A DNA stretch of 49,793 nucleotides from Nitrososphaerota archaeon (GTDB taxonomy: Archaea > Thermoproteota > Nitrososphaeria > Nitrososphaerales > Gagatemarchaeaceae), in assembly GCA_028867035.1 (NCBI GenBank), contig JAGWHB010000005.1:77607-127399 (forward strand), in the 5' to 3' direction. Numbering within the stretch: position 1 is the stretch's first letter; the number at the start of each line of letters is the position of its first letter. The position numbers were made by a program, and so were the translations under genes. Shown piece by piece: positions 38,012-44,961 of the stretch. Below the pieces are notes generated by a model, which worked only from the letters and a program-made list of their open reading frames with translations, made no database searches and had not been told where the DNA came from.

Positions 38012-39232
38012 ATGGCCAAGCAGACTGTCCTCGTTCTCGGAGGAGGCGTCGGAGGGCTCGTGGCCTCGAGTATGTTGAAGAATGAGCTCGGGGACCGCGC
38101 AGAGGTTCGTCTAATCGAGCGCAAGAAGGAATTCCAGTTCCCCCCTTCGTTCCCTTGGCTTATGTTGGGATTGAGGGAGCCCACCCAGGTCCAGAAGACC
38201 CTTGACCCATTGAGAAGGAAGGGAATTGACGTCGTAAATGACGAAGTCGTTTCCATTTCGGTCGATGGGAAATTAGTCAAGACAAGAGCCGGCGAGTTTC
38301 CATTCGATTATCTCGTGGTCGCCCTCGGTGCCGAATATCAGCCCGAAATAATACCCGGTTTCAAGGAGCACGCCCACCATGTCTATGACCTTGATTCCGC
38401 CGTTGCCTCAAGGAAGGCAATCGCAGGTTTCAGTGGAGGAGACCTCGCAGTCGGAGTTTCTAGGATGCCGTTCAAGTGCCCCGCCGCGCCGTACGAAACC
38501 GCACTCCTGCTTGACCACTATTTCAGGGGGAAGGGCCTCAAGGGTAAGTTCAGAATCAGATTCTTCACGCCCGAAGGGATGCCTCTGCCGTCGGCGGGAC
38601 CGGACATTGGAAATGGAACGAAGCAATTCATGGAATCCAGAGGGATAGAGTTCAAGTTCAAGGTGAAGCTCACCGCAATCACCCCCAACGAGGCAAAATT
38701 CGAGGACGGCAGCTCAGTCCCCTACGATCTCCTGTTCGCGGTCCCGCCTCACAGGGCCCCCAAGGCGGTGTCGGACGCGGGGCTAACCGACCAGTCGGGA
38801 TGGATACCTGTGGAACCAACTACCCTGATGACGAAGCAAGAGAATGTCTACGCCATTGGGGATGTGGCTTCGGTGCCCACGCCCTCGGGGTTTGTTCCCC
38901 TCCTGCCGAAGGCAGGAGTCTTTGCTCATGGCCAAGCCGAAGTGGTGGCGCATAACATCTCCGTTGATATCAAGGGGAGCGGAACGAAAAGGGAGTTCGA
39001 CGGCTCCGGATCTTGCTTTCTCATGACGGGCGGTGAAGAGGCCGCTTTTGTAAAGGGCACTTGGTATTCAAAACCACATCCTGACATCAAGTTCCAGCAA
39101 CCAAGCCGGGCGCTTTACTATGAACGGCTCCTCTTCGAGAAGTACTGGATGCATCATTGGTTCCAGCGAAACAGGCTGATGGAGGCTCTAGACTCGCCGG
39201 TAGAGTGGCTTCATCATCGCATACAGCACTGA
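38012..39232 (+). CDS. FAD-dependent oxidoreductase, sulfide:quinone reductase-like
   Basis: A 406-residue two-dinucleotide-binding-domain flavoprotein. It opens with V-L-G-G-G-V-G-G-L-V-A, the FAD Rossmann loop. It has 'F-D-Y-L-V-V-A-L-G-A' and the C-terminal FAD motif 'V-Y-A-I-G-D-V-A'. The segment 'S-R-M-P-F-K-C-P-A-A-P-Y-E' is typical of SQR-like proteins, in which this Cys is one of the redox cysteines; a second Cys sits in G-S-C-F-L-M-T-G-G. The third SQR cysteine is not obvious, so sulfide oxidation is uncertain and a general NADH-quinone role is possible. A TATA-like ctaaatat lies 30 nt upstream. Confidence 0.85.
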   Translation: MAKQTVLVLGGGVGGLVASSMLKNELGDRAEVRLIERKKEFQFPPSFPWLMLGLREPTQVQKTLDPLRRKGIDVVNDEVVSISVDGKLVKTRAGEFPFDYLVVALGAEYQPEIIPGFKEHAHHVYDLDSAVASRKAIAGFSGGDLAVGVSRMPFKCPAAPYETALLLDHYFRGKGLKGKFRIRFFTPEGMPLPSAGPDIGNGTKQFMESRGIEFKFKVKLTAITPNEAKFEDGSSVPYDLLFAVPPHRAPKAVSDAGLTDQSGWIPVEPTTLMTKQENVYAIGDVASVPTPSGFVPLLPKAGVFAHGQAEVVAHNISVDIKGSGTKREFDGSGSCFLMTGGEEAAFVKGTWYSKPHPDIKFQQPSRALYYERLLFEKYWMHHWFQRNRLMEALDSPVEWLHHRIQH

Positions 39233-39396
39233 CCAAGAATACAAGGTCGCCGGGATCTGAACGTGAGAGACCACCAACTGTGCGGCCTTCGGAAATCAAG
39301 CGTCAGCAAGAAAATTATTGTTCTGTAAAGCGTTGGTGAGTTGCACCGTGGCTACCAGAGGCGGTGATTCAGAAAAAGATGGGGGCTCGGCGTTTC

Positions 39397-40188
39397 CTAT
39401 GGGCCCGAGCTCACCCACGTCACAGTGAAGCTTGTCCCGTCGCTCGACAGACTGGAAGGAGAGGCCTTGACGGCTCCGCCGCTCGTCACCATGGTTATCT
39501 GGTGCACCGAGCTGCCGAAGGAACCGATTGCTCCGGTCGTCCCGGCGATCGTTGCGAAGTTGGTTGACCCCACCGCGGTGTAGTCTGTCCCCCATTGGAC
39601 CGTGCCGAAGTCCGCGAGTGGGAGTATTCCGCCCGACGAGGATGGCGCCTCGGTGATCCATTCAGCAGAGCTGGCCTGGGCCGAAGAGACGACCTTGGTC
39701 TTCGAGAACGATGCGCCGGTGGTCGTGTCGGTGATTGTCACCTTGAAGTGGCTTCCCGAACGGCTGACCTGGGCGCTCATCACGTCTCCTGGATGGATTG
39801 CCATGCTGATCCTGAAGGAAGGCTGGGGATAGAACTCGAACCACGCGTAGTAGGTCGGGGCGCCGCCCTGGCAGTCAGAGTCCGTACCTGTCTGCTCGAC
39901 GGTGCTGGAGGAGTAGCCGTCGATCCCGACCCAGTGAGACGAGTATTGGTTGGTTGAGGGGCAGGTCCCCTGGATGGCCGGGACGACCCATGAGCCTTGC
40001 ACGCCGGTGACCGAGCCGGGCGCGCCTGTCACCGCATAGCCGCTCCAGTTGAGGCTCGACACCGAGTCGTTCCTGATCATGGGAGCCGAGGAGGTCGCCG
40101 ACGTGGCGAATGATATGGCTGGAAGTGCTGAGAAAGCAAGCATCGCTGCGACTGCGATTACGATCATTCCTCTTGATGATGTTCGCAA
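39397..40188 (-). CDS. Secreted glutamic peptidase (eqolisin, G1 family)
   Basis: A 263-residue exported protease of the acid-active eqolisin family. A signal peptide (MIVIAVAAMLAFSALPAISFA) is followed by a beta-sandwich domain opening 'L-N-W-S-G-Y-A-V'. The catalytic Gln is in 'T-V-E-Q-T-G-T-D-S' and the catalytic Glu is probably in 'A-E-W-I-T-E-A-P'. The W-V-G-I-D-G and 'Y-Y-A-W-F-E-F-Y-P' blocks are typical. Such enzymes work at low pH, so an acidic habitat is suggested. The TTG start lies about 27 nt from a cttaactat element; an alternative ATG is 7 codons in. Confidence 0.88.
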   Translation of the reverse strand: MRTSSRGMIVIAVAAMLAFSALPAISFATSATSSAPMIRNDSVSSLNWSGYAVTGAPGSVTGVQGSWVVPAIQGTCPSTNQYSSHWVGIDGYSSSTVEQTGTDSDCQGGAPTYYAWFEFYPQPSFRISMAIHPGDVMSAQVSRSGSHFKVTITDTTTGASFSKTKVVSSAQASSAEWITEAPSSSGGILPLADFGTVQWGTDYTAVGSTNFATIAGTTGAIGSFGSSVHQITMVTSGGAVKASPSSLSSDGTSFTVTWVSSGP

Positions 40189-40225
40189 GCGAGTAGATGT
40201 TTGGTGCCGAAAAGATAGTTAAGCC

Positions 40226-41233
40226 TTACTGGTTAGGGTTCCCCGAAGCACGCCACCCAAAAATGAGTTCGAGCGCAACACCAATGACGGCCACCGCGTT
40301 GCTCAGAGGCTGCCTTCCGCCGAGGCCTGCGAACAGAACTATGATGATGAACGTTGAATAGACAAGAAACGTCTTCATCTTCGTAAATTCCGTGTCCGAG
40401 TCCATCGCGTTGAAGTATCTGTAAAAGAGATAGCCGAACAGGATGGTTACGGTTACTGCCAGCCACAGACCAGCAACCGCCAAGGCGAAGCGATTTGCGA
40501 TGTTGGCCAGCAGCAATATGCCTGCTCCCAAAAGAACATACATGATCGCAGGGGTTCGCCTCCGGCTCCCTTCAACGGGAGGTTTTTGCGCCAGGCTCTT
40601 TTTTATGAGTAGGACAAAGAAAAGCGAGAGCAACAGGAGCAGGAGGAAGGGCAGAGGTTCGAATGGCGGGGGGTAGCCCAAGTTATTCGCTATGAGGGGC
40701 ACGAAGACTATGTTGGTTATCGCGATAGCCACTGCGAGCACGGCGGCAAGCGCGATGTAGTGCTTCCTCTCGAGGAAGCTTTCAGAGACCCTCTCGGGCC
40801 AGAGGCTCCTTATCACGAGGATGGTCACGGTCGTTGAGACCACCGCGTGAAAGACCAGTATGCTGGGGAGCCAGAGGATGTTGAGCCCCAGAAACCTGAA
40901 ATTTCCGAATTGGACGCCGGGCCAGTATGGCGCCACCAGCGTCTTTGCGAAGACACCTTCGTTGATTATTCCATAGATGAGGCCTGAGAGAAAGATGGTG
41001 CGGAGTCCGAACCTGAAGCGCACAGCAAGGTCGCCTAGGATCGCCAACGGCGCTGCGTAGGTGACCAACACCAGAGGGAGGCTTACGATGATCAGGATGG
41101 GATTGGCCAGAAGGGCGTCTATGGATGTGGAGCCGGTGAGTATCTCTGCGTTCAAGAGCGGCACCAGCCCAAAGAGCAAGACCGTGACCACCACCGACTT
41201 CTTGGCGGTGGGTCGCTCGGTCACAGGAAGCAT
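40226..41233 (-). CDS. Polytopic membrane protein, unknown function
   Basis: A 335-residue membrane protein with about nine or ten hydrophobic segments, for example 'V-V-V-T-V-L-L-F-G-L-V-P-L-L', 'L-I-I-V-S-L-P-L-V-L-V' and 'F-L-L-L-L-L-L-S-L-F-F-V-L-L-I'. A loop with 'Y-G-I-I-N-E-G-V-F-A-K-T' and the acid in it recalls membrane-embedded enzymes, but no known family motif is clear. Another soluble loop (KKSLAQKPPVEGSRRRTP) sits about two thirds along. It ends about 37 nt before the eqolisin start on the same strand; a functional link is unproven. Confidence 0.7.
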   Translation of the reverse strand: MLPVTERPTAKKSVVVTVLLFGLVPLLNAEILTGSTSIDALLANPILIIVSLPLVLVTYAAPLAILGDLAVRFRFGLRTIFLSGLIYGIINEGVFAKTLVAPYWPGVQFGNFRFLGLNILWLPSILVFHAVVSTTVTILVIRSLWPERVSESFLERKHYIALAAVLAVAIAITNIVFVPLIANNLGYPPPFEPLPFLLLLLLSLFFVLLIKKSLAQKPPVEGSRRRTPAIMYVLLGAGILLLANIANRFALAVAGLWLAVTVTILFGYLFYRYFNAMDSDTEFTKMKTFLVYSTFIIIVLFAGLGGRQPLSNAVAVIGVALELIFGWRASGNPNQ

Positions 41234-41370
41234 GGTTTGCCAGCGGCCGGACCAGTCCAGCTAAGAAAAACGTTGAGTTTTCTTTCACACACCCATAGTC
41301 TACGAAGAAGAGGTGGAAGATTTTATAGTGGTCGCGGCCCTGAAATTGAACAGAAAAGGAGCGAAGAGAT

Positions 41371-41574
41371 GTGGCTTCACTCGAGTTTGACAGGGAAGTC
41401 GATGCCCTCTACCTGAGGCTAAGAAAGGGGAAGGTCTCCTCAAGCGAGCCTCTGGCTGACAACATGATAGTCGACCTTGATTCAAAGAAGAGGGTCGTCG
41501 GACTGGAACTGCTCCTGCCTCCCAACGTGAGGAAGGAGATCAAGGCTCAATTAGTGCGCCCTTCGAAGCGCTGA
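41371..41574 (+). CDS. DUF2283 domain protein
   Basis: A 67-residue protein of the DUF2283 family. It has the family's 'F-D-R-E-V-D-A-L-Y-L-R-L' opening and 'N-M-I-V-D-L-D-S-K-K-R-V-V-G-L-E-L-L' core. DUF2283 proteins are often antitoxin-like and found next to DUF4258 toxins, but this copy has no partner of its own. GTG 41371 start, downstream of a TATA-like gattttatag. It is convergent with hicA across a hairpin. One of three DUF2283 copies within 2.7 kb. Confidence 0.8.
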   Translation: MASLEFDREVDALYLRLRKGKVSSSEPLADNMIVDLDSKKRVVGLELLLPPNVRKEIKAQLVRPSKR

Positions 41575-41587
41575 AATCTGCGGTCGC

Positions 41588-41626
41588 CGGGACTTCCGAC
41601 ATCAAATGTGGTCGGAAATTCTCCCG
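41588..41626. terminator. Hairpin between convergent DUF2283 and hicA genes
   Basis: The sequence cggga-c-ttccgac-atcaaatgtg-gtcggaa-attc-tcccg forms a two-part stem of 7 and 5 bp with a 10-nt loop. It lies in the gap between two genes that point at each other, 14 nt after the first stop and 9 nt before the second, so it can end transcription from both sides. It begins inside a 'gcggtcgccggga' repeat seen elsewhere in this region. Confidence 0.5.
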
Positions 41627-41634
41627 ACTGGAGT

Positions 41635-41850
41635 CTAGAGGTTTTCTGCGAATCGTTCCCTGTCAACATCGCAGTCCTTCAGTATGACATTCAGAAGTCC
41701 CACGCCGATTCGTTTCGCCGGAACGGTCACGTAGATTCTGCCATTGGTTATCGTCACATGGCTTCCCTTCTGTCTCACGGGTCTGAAACCAAATTCGTTG
41801 CAGAGAATCTTGATGAGCTTCCTTCCATCAATTGGAGCGAGCTTAGCCAA
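41635..41850 (-). CDS. hicA: HicA-type mRNA interferase toxin
   Basis: A 71-residue toxin of the HicA family, a double-stranded-RNA-binding-like fold that cuts mRNA. The signature 'F-R-P-V-R-Q-K-G-S-H-V-T-I-T-N' carries the catalytic His in G-S-H, and 'V-T-V-P-A-K-R-I-G-V-G-L-L' completes the fold. It starts 1 nt after the HicB-like stop on the same strand, so it is expressed with the antitoxin. The complete motif suggests an active protein. Confidence 0.85.
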   Translation of the reverse strand: MAKLAPIDGRKLIKILCNEFGFRPVRQKGSHVTITNGRIYVTVPAKRIGVGLLNVILKDCDVDRERFAENL

Positions 41851-41851
41851 G

Positions 41852-42046
41852 CTAGCGCGCTACGGCTTCTATGGCCTTCTCTCTGACAGCTGACAGGTGC
41901 AGCTCTAGGGCCTCCTCAAAATTTTTCCTTGCCTCATCCAAAGTGCCCCCCACCGTGTACACACCTAGAGCGGAACATACAATGGCGTAAGAACCATCCT
42001 TTTCTCTTATGACCTTCGTCTTCACATCTCTAAGCTTGATTGACAT
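41852..42046 (-). CDS. hicB: HicB-like antitoxin (short form)
   Basis: A 64-residue partner of HicA, consisting only of the HicB ferredoxin-like domain: 'K-D-G-S-Y-A-I-V-C-S-A-L-G-V-Y-T-V-G-G-T-L-D-E-A' with the typical 'G-x-T-x-x-E-A-x-x-N-x-x-E-A-L' helix. The C-terminal DNA-binding region of many HicB proteins is missing, so regulation of its own promoter may be done by another protein. ATG at 42046-42044. A TATA-like element (cttaagcttt on the plus strand, 42072-42081) lies about 30 nt upstream. Confidence 0.82.
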   Translation of the reverse strand: MSIKLRDVKTKVIREKDGSYAIVCSALGVYTVGGTLDEARKNFEEALELHLSAVREKAIEAVAR

Positions 42047-42203
42047 TTGCTTCGAAGGCTCTTTACCGGCTCTTAAGCTTTAGACTGATTTTTGGTAGTG
42101 GGTGGGGCATCTCGGTGAGGGTAATCTTCCCGTTCCCAGTCATTGGGAATAGGCAGAATCAGTCTCACTGATGACCGAAGTAAGGCTCACCGTAAGGAAA
42201 TCT

Positions 42204-42249
42204 GCGGTCGCCGGGATTCGAGCATGCAGATGCGGGCCTAAGCGACTTC
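42204..42249. repeat. tRNA-T-arm-like repeat, copy with GCATGCAGATG
   Basis: The stretch gcggtcgccgggattcgag followed by catgcagatgcgggcctaagcgacttc closely matches 42921-42965 (about 45 nt with few differences). The first part looks like the reverse complement of a tRNA T arm (CCGGGATTCGA). It lies in a 340-nt gap with no convincing full gene; apart from a possible 34-codon frame at 42288-42392, I see nothing else in this gap. Confidence 0.55.
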
Positions 42250-42287
42250 GAGACAGGCAAAGCCGAGCTCAGACTCTCGAGAGGCGT

Positions 42288-42392
42288 TCAGAGATTACCA
42301 ATCGCCTCGAAGATGCGCCTATCCTTCTCGATTATCTCCGATAGAAGATGGCGGAACTTCCATTCAGGAATATACGAAGGACGTCTAGGCAA
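42288..42392 (-). CDS. Possible 34-aa protein downstream of DUF2283
   Basis: A short frame starting at TTG 42392-42390, overlapping the end of the upstream DUF2283 gene by 8 nt: LPRRPSYIPEWKFRHLL then S-E-I-I-E-K-D-R-R-I-F-E-A-I-G-N-L. The composition is protein-like and amphipathic-helical, and the overlap fits the coupled style of this genome. No family is recognised, and its small size makes it uncertain. Confidence 0.3.
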   Translation of the reverse strand: MPRRPSYIPEWKFRHLLSEIIEKDRRIFEAIGNL

Positions 42393-42594
42393 CGACTTCG
42401 CCCCGAGCCATGGCCTGAACCATCTTGGGGACGACCTTGCTGGCGTTCAGGACTTCGAAAAAGAGGGGCCTGCCTCCCTTATCCACGTGGAGGATCACAT
42501 CGCCAACCTCCTCGGCATGTGAGAGTTTCCCTTTCTCCTTCAACATGACGGACAGGACGTCGGCGTCAGAGTCGTACTTCATCCTATAGGCCAA
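42385..42594 (-). CDS. DUF2283 domain protein (antitoxin-like)
   Basis: A 69-residue DUF2283 protein: 'Y-D-S-D-A-D-V-L-S-V-M-L', then 'E-E-V-G-D-V-I-L-H-V-D-K-G-G-R-P-L-F-F-E-V-L-N-A-S'. It overlaps the preceding DUF4258 gene by 11 nt. DUF4258-DUF2283 pairs are found across bacteria and archaea and are thought to be toxin-antitoxin modules; this is inferred from pairing, not proven. Confidence 0.82.
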   Translation of the reverse strand: MAYRMKYDSDADVLSVMLKEKGKLSHAEEVGDVILHVDKGGRPLFFEVLNASKVVPKMVQAMARGEVVA

Positions 42595-42838
42595 TTCTCT
42601 TCCTCTCGATCGGATAGAAGGGCATCACTACTATAATGCCTTTCCGCTCTTCGTGCACCACCCTCAGACCGAACTTGTCGTCGAGGATCACCGTCGAGAA
42701 GGTCTGGACGCCTCTCCGCGCGGTATGGTCCGGCGCCGAAATGGCTCTTTCAACCAGACTTCGAGGTACGTTGAAACCGTAGGAATGAACTGCCTCAAAC
42801 TTCTCTTCAGCGTGCCTCGTGAACCTTACTCTCGCCAA
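42584..42838 (-). CDS. DUF4258 domain protein (putative toxin)
   Basis: An 84-residue protein with the DUF4258 pattern: an early 'F-T-R-H-A-E-E-K-F', then 'V-E-R-A-I-S-A-P-D-H', the strand 'Q-T-F-S-T-V-I-L-D-D-K-F-G-L-R-V-V-H-E' and the closing 'G-I-I-V-V-M-P-F-Y-P'. The fold is RelE/barnase-like in related families, with the early His as a candidate active residue. It is translationally coupled to the DUF2283 gene, its probable neutraliser. Confidence 0.8.
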   Translation of the reverse strand: MARVRFTRHAEEKFEAVHSYGFNVPRSLVERAISAPDHTARRGVQTFSTVILDDKFGLRVVHEERKGIIVVMPFYPIERKRIGL

Positions 42839-42920
42839 ACACTCGGGGCGAGAAGCCAGACTTGCGTTATAAGGTTGGCAACGGAGAGGGATGTCACGTC
42901 CAAGGAGGCGTCAAACAAAC

Positions 42921-42965
42921 CCCGGCCGGGATTCGGGCATGCAGATGTAGGCCCAAGCGCCTTCA
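42921..42965. repeat. tRNA-T-arm-like repeat, second GCATGCAGATG copy
   Basis: The segment cccggccgggattcgggcat, then gcagatgtaggcccaagcgccttc, matches the copy at 42204-42249 in order and orientation. It lies between the DUF4258 and vapC genes. The shared block joins a T-arm-like piece to an unrelated tail, suggesting a duplicated insertion scar rather than a working tRNA. Confidence 0.55.
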
Positions 42966-42995
42966 GAAATGTATCTAGCCCCACTTGAGCATCGG

Positions 42996-43403
42996 CTAGC
43001 TACCCACGCGCTCGACCTTCAGGCCTTTAACACGGTCGAATTCGACGTCGCTTCCCGTCAGAAGGGTTCCTTTGCGCAGGAGCGCAGTTGATGCCGCAAA
43101 GGCGTCGGCGAGGGAGAGGGAGTTGTCTGCCTTGATTGCCGCAGCCTCCCTCCACAAAGGAGAGTTGTCAGTGACGGGTACGATCTTGACGCCAAAACTC
43201 CTCAGGTTCCTCTCCTTCTCTTCCGCGGTGGTTTTGCTGATTCTTCGCAAGACATAGTGGAATTCGGTCAGGTTGACAATGTTCAGGTAGCCTTTTGCCG
43301 CTCCCCCTGAAATCTGTTCAAGATAGGATTCAACCCTGTCCGACCCGGTCTCCCCCAAGTAGAACACCAACAAAGCCTGAGTGTCGAAAACAATGGGAGG
43401 CAA
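42996..43403 (-). CDS. vapC: VapC-type PIN-domain ribonuclease toxin
   Basis: A 135-residue PIN-domain toxin that cuts RNA. The four acids of the active site are visible: D7 (I-V-F-D-T), E47 (N-L-T-E-F), D100 (L-A-D-A-F) and D119 (L-T-G-S-D). The family order is normal. It starts 3 nt downstream of the AbrB-type antitoxin gene on the same strand, a standard VapBC operon. It should be active if expressed. Confidence 0.88.
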   Translation of the reverse strand: MPPIVFDTQALLVFYLGETGSDRVESYLEQISGGAAKGYLNIVNLTEFHYVLRRISKTTAEEKERNLRSFGVKIVPVTDNSPLWREAAAIKADNSLSLADAFAASTALLRKGTLLTGSDVEFDRVKGLKVERVGS

Positions 43404-43406
43404 CTG

Positions 43407-43670
43407 TCAGGTCCCACTTCCTCTCGAGATTCCCTTCTCCCAGGTGGACTCCGCCTTTCTGACCTCCTCCATGATCTCCTTCGAGGATTTGCCCTTCAGG
43501 ACTGACCTCAGGGATCCCTTCTCCATCGACGGACTAGGCAGGGGTTTCAGCAAGACTCCTTCTTCGGTATCCTCGACGAGCGCTTTCCTCCCGATGCCAT
43601 GCCTTTCGCGCATACTCTTCGGAATCGTCGCCTGGCCTTTCTTGGTCACAGTGACGACTGCTTCAGCCAT
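43407..43670 (-). CDS. vapB: AbrB/SpoVT-type antitoxin (VapB)
   Basis: An 87-residue antitoxin. Residues 5-47 are a swapped-hairpin AbrB domain: 'V-T-V-T-K-K-G-Q-A-T-I-P-K-S-M-R-E-R-H-G-I' and 'G-V-L-L-K-P'. The C-terminal part (SLRSVLKGKSSKEIMEEVRK) is the toxin-binding helix. It lies directly upstream of vapC. A TATA-like ccttaagtatt on the minus strand is about 30 nt before the ATG at 43670-43668, so the pair probably autoregulates there. Confidence 0.87.
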   Translation of the reverse strand: MAEAVVTVTKKGQATIPKSMRERHGIGRKALVEDTEEGVLLKPLPSPSMEKGSLRSVLKGKSSKEIMEEVRKAESTWEKGISRGSGT

Positions 43671-43730
43671 GAGTAATAATTCTGAATGAGTAATACTTAA
43701 GGATTCGGTATTATTATATTCAGCACCAAG

Positions 43731-43826
43731 CGGCCGGGATTTGAACCCGGGTCACCGTCGTGTTCCGGCTACCTTTCCGCGACTTGCGCCGGCTTCAGGT
43801 ACACCCTTCGGTACACTTTGGTGCTG
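43731..43826. repeat. tRNA-3'-end scrap plus repeated gene 3' end, flanked by inverted AGCACCAA
   Basis: This gap starts with gcggccgggatttgaacccgggtcac, which is the reverse complement of a normal T arm (CCGGG-TTCAAAT-CCCGG), but no 5' tRNA half pairs with it. It runs straight into the reverse complement of a coding 3' end, V-Y-R-R-V-Y-L-K-P-A-Q-V-A-E-R-stop (stop at 43769-43771), seen again at 49166. The whole is bracketed by an 8-bp inverted repeat, agcaccaa at the left and ttggtgct at the right. It looks like the scar of an inserted element. Confidence 0.55.
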
Positions 43827-43841
43827 CGGGCTCTGCCTGAC

Positions 43842-44039
43842 CTATGAAAGAAGGCGGCCCTTCAGCCCGGTTATCGTTATCCCCACCAGCTCCCCCTTTC
43901 TGGTCCTCATCACGACTCCCTCCTGGGGCTCAATCGAATCGTCCGCCTCCCTCGGCTTCCCGACGGAGATGTAAAGGACGTCGCTCTTGTCGTCGTATTC
44001 GATGTCAAGCTTTTCTGGTTTCAGAACTAGGCTTTCCAA
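43842..44039 (-). CDS. DUF2283 domain protein (antitoxin-like), third copy
   Basis: A 65-residue DUF2283 protein from TTG 44039-44037, overlapping the upstream toxin-like gene by 13 nt: 'L-D-I-E-Y-D-D-K-S-D-V-L-Y-I-S-V-G-K', then 'D-D-S-I-E-P-Q-E-G-V-V-M-R-T' and 'L-V-G-I-T-I-T-G-L'. A longer frame reaching 44327 covers the toxin gene in another frame and is a shadow. The coupling to the upstream gene parallels the DUF4258/DUF2283 pair 1.3 kb away. Confidence 0.75.
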   Translation of the reverse strand: MESLVLKPEKLDIEYDDKSDVLYISVGKPREADDSIEPQEGVVMRTRKGELVGITITGLKGRLLS

Positions 44040-44305
44040 ACTATCTCCCCCTTTACCTTCTTCTTGTCCGAAGTGAGGTAGGCCGTTATTATAGCCTTCC
44101 GACCGCTTCGCTCGGCGTAGACCACAACCAGATACTTTGGCCCGAGGTGAGTCTTGTTCAGGTATCTGATTGCCTTCCTCTCGCCCCAACGACCCTCCAT
44201 TATGATTTCGGGGTTTGATGCTGTATCTTCGATTACGCTCCGGTAGCGCGAGACCTCTGGGTGCCTTTCGCGTATGTGCTTCCAAGCCCGGTCTGAAAGG
44301 CTCAA
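44027..44305 (-). CDS. PBECR/RelE-like putative nuclease toxin
   Basis: A 92-residue protein starting with 'S-D-R-A-W-K-H-I-R-E-R-H-P-E-V', the pattern that opens the phage barnase-EndoU-colicin-RelE-like nuclease families, where the H and R-H residues are catalytic candidates. It continues with 'K-Y-L-V-V-V-Y-A-E-R-S-G-R-K-A-I-I-T-A-Y-L-T-S-D', the central strand pair. Overlap with a DUF2283 gene supports a toxin-antitoxin pair. The exact family and activity are uncertain. Confidence 0.65.
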   Translation of the reverse strand: MSLSDRAWKHIRERHPEVSRYRSVIEDTASNPEIIMEGRWGERKAIRYLNKTHLGPKYLVVVYAERSGRKAIITAYLTSDKKKVKGEIVWKA

Positions 44306-44500
44306 GCTCCCGAGACGAGCCGCACACTACTATTGAGTCTTGTCAGGAATCGGAGGGCTTGGCGAGGTGGGTGCCTGAAACTGAGACGCCCCGGCCCCGC
44401 CGAGATGCGGGCACCCATATGGATGCTCTGGCTCTGACACTTTTAGTGGAGGGCGTTCTGAAGATTAGGCGTAAATGCAGGAGCCCAGGCCTAGACAGTT

Positions 44501-44737
44501 GTGCAATCAGGAAAGAGGCAGGTGCTCTACGTGGGCTTGGTTGCAACTCTATTGTTCTCCCTAGTTGCGCCAGTTGCGTATGTGAATACCGGCGGACAGT
44601 TTTTCCTCTTTGGAGCGCCTCTCACGCCGACTCCCACCGGGGAGTGTGCAAGGTTCGGGTGCCACTGTGCTGCCAGTGGATCAATCCTCGGGGTCCTCAC
44701 CGGCCTGGGGTATAGGCAGTTTCTAGGCTGTCCTTGA
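44501..44737 (+). CDS. Hypothetical small exported protein
   Basis: A 78-residue frame from GTG 44501. A basic start (QSGKRQ) precedes a hydrophobic stretch (VLYVGLVATLLFSLVAPVAYV), then a short segment with three cysteines (C-A-R-F-G-C-H-C) and a second mildly hydrophobic tail. It could be a membrane-anchored small protein. Overlapping frames on both strands are also open, so gene calling here is uncertain. The remaining bases from 44306 to 44500 and from 44738 to 44961 hold no convincing gene; the latter includes a 'cggccgggacta' scrap at 44811. Confidence 0.4.
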   Translation: MQSGKRQVLYVGLVATLLFSLVAPVAYVNTGGQFFLFGAPLTPTPTGECARFGCHCAASGSILGVLTGLGYRQFLGCP

Positions 44738-44961
44738 TCCAACCCTCTGTCCGGCCGGATTCCCAATGTGCTGGAATCGAATCCCTCTTGTCAAATCGAG
44801 TTTGAAATTTCCTCGGCCGGGACTAGCACAGCCTTGTAGAGAGGTCCACCCCGAGTTTTTCGTCTAGAGCGCAGGGTAACCAATCGGTAGTCGGCAAGGC
44901 CTTTGGGGGGTGCCTAAGATGTCAGCGTTGTAGTGTAAATACAAACCCCTTCTGTAGAAGG

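Noticed and set aside
42160..42200. ctgatgacc near 42167 as a C/D-box small RNA
   Set aside because: A C-like box is present, but no matching D, C' and D' boxes occur at the right spacing.
44215..44715. 166-codon plus-strand frame across the toxin start and the next gene
   Set aside because: It overlaps two better frames and has no motif or start signal.
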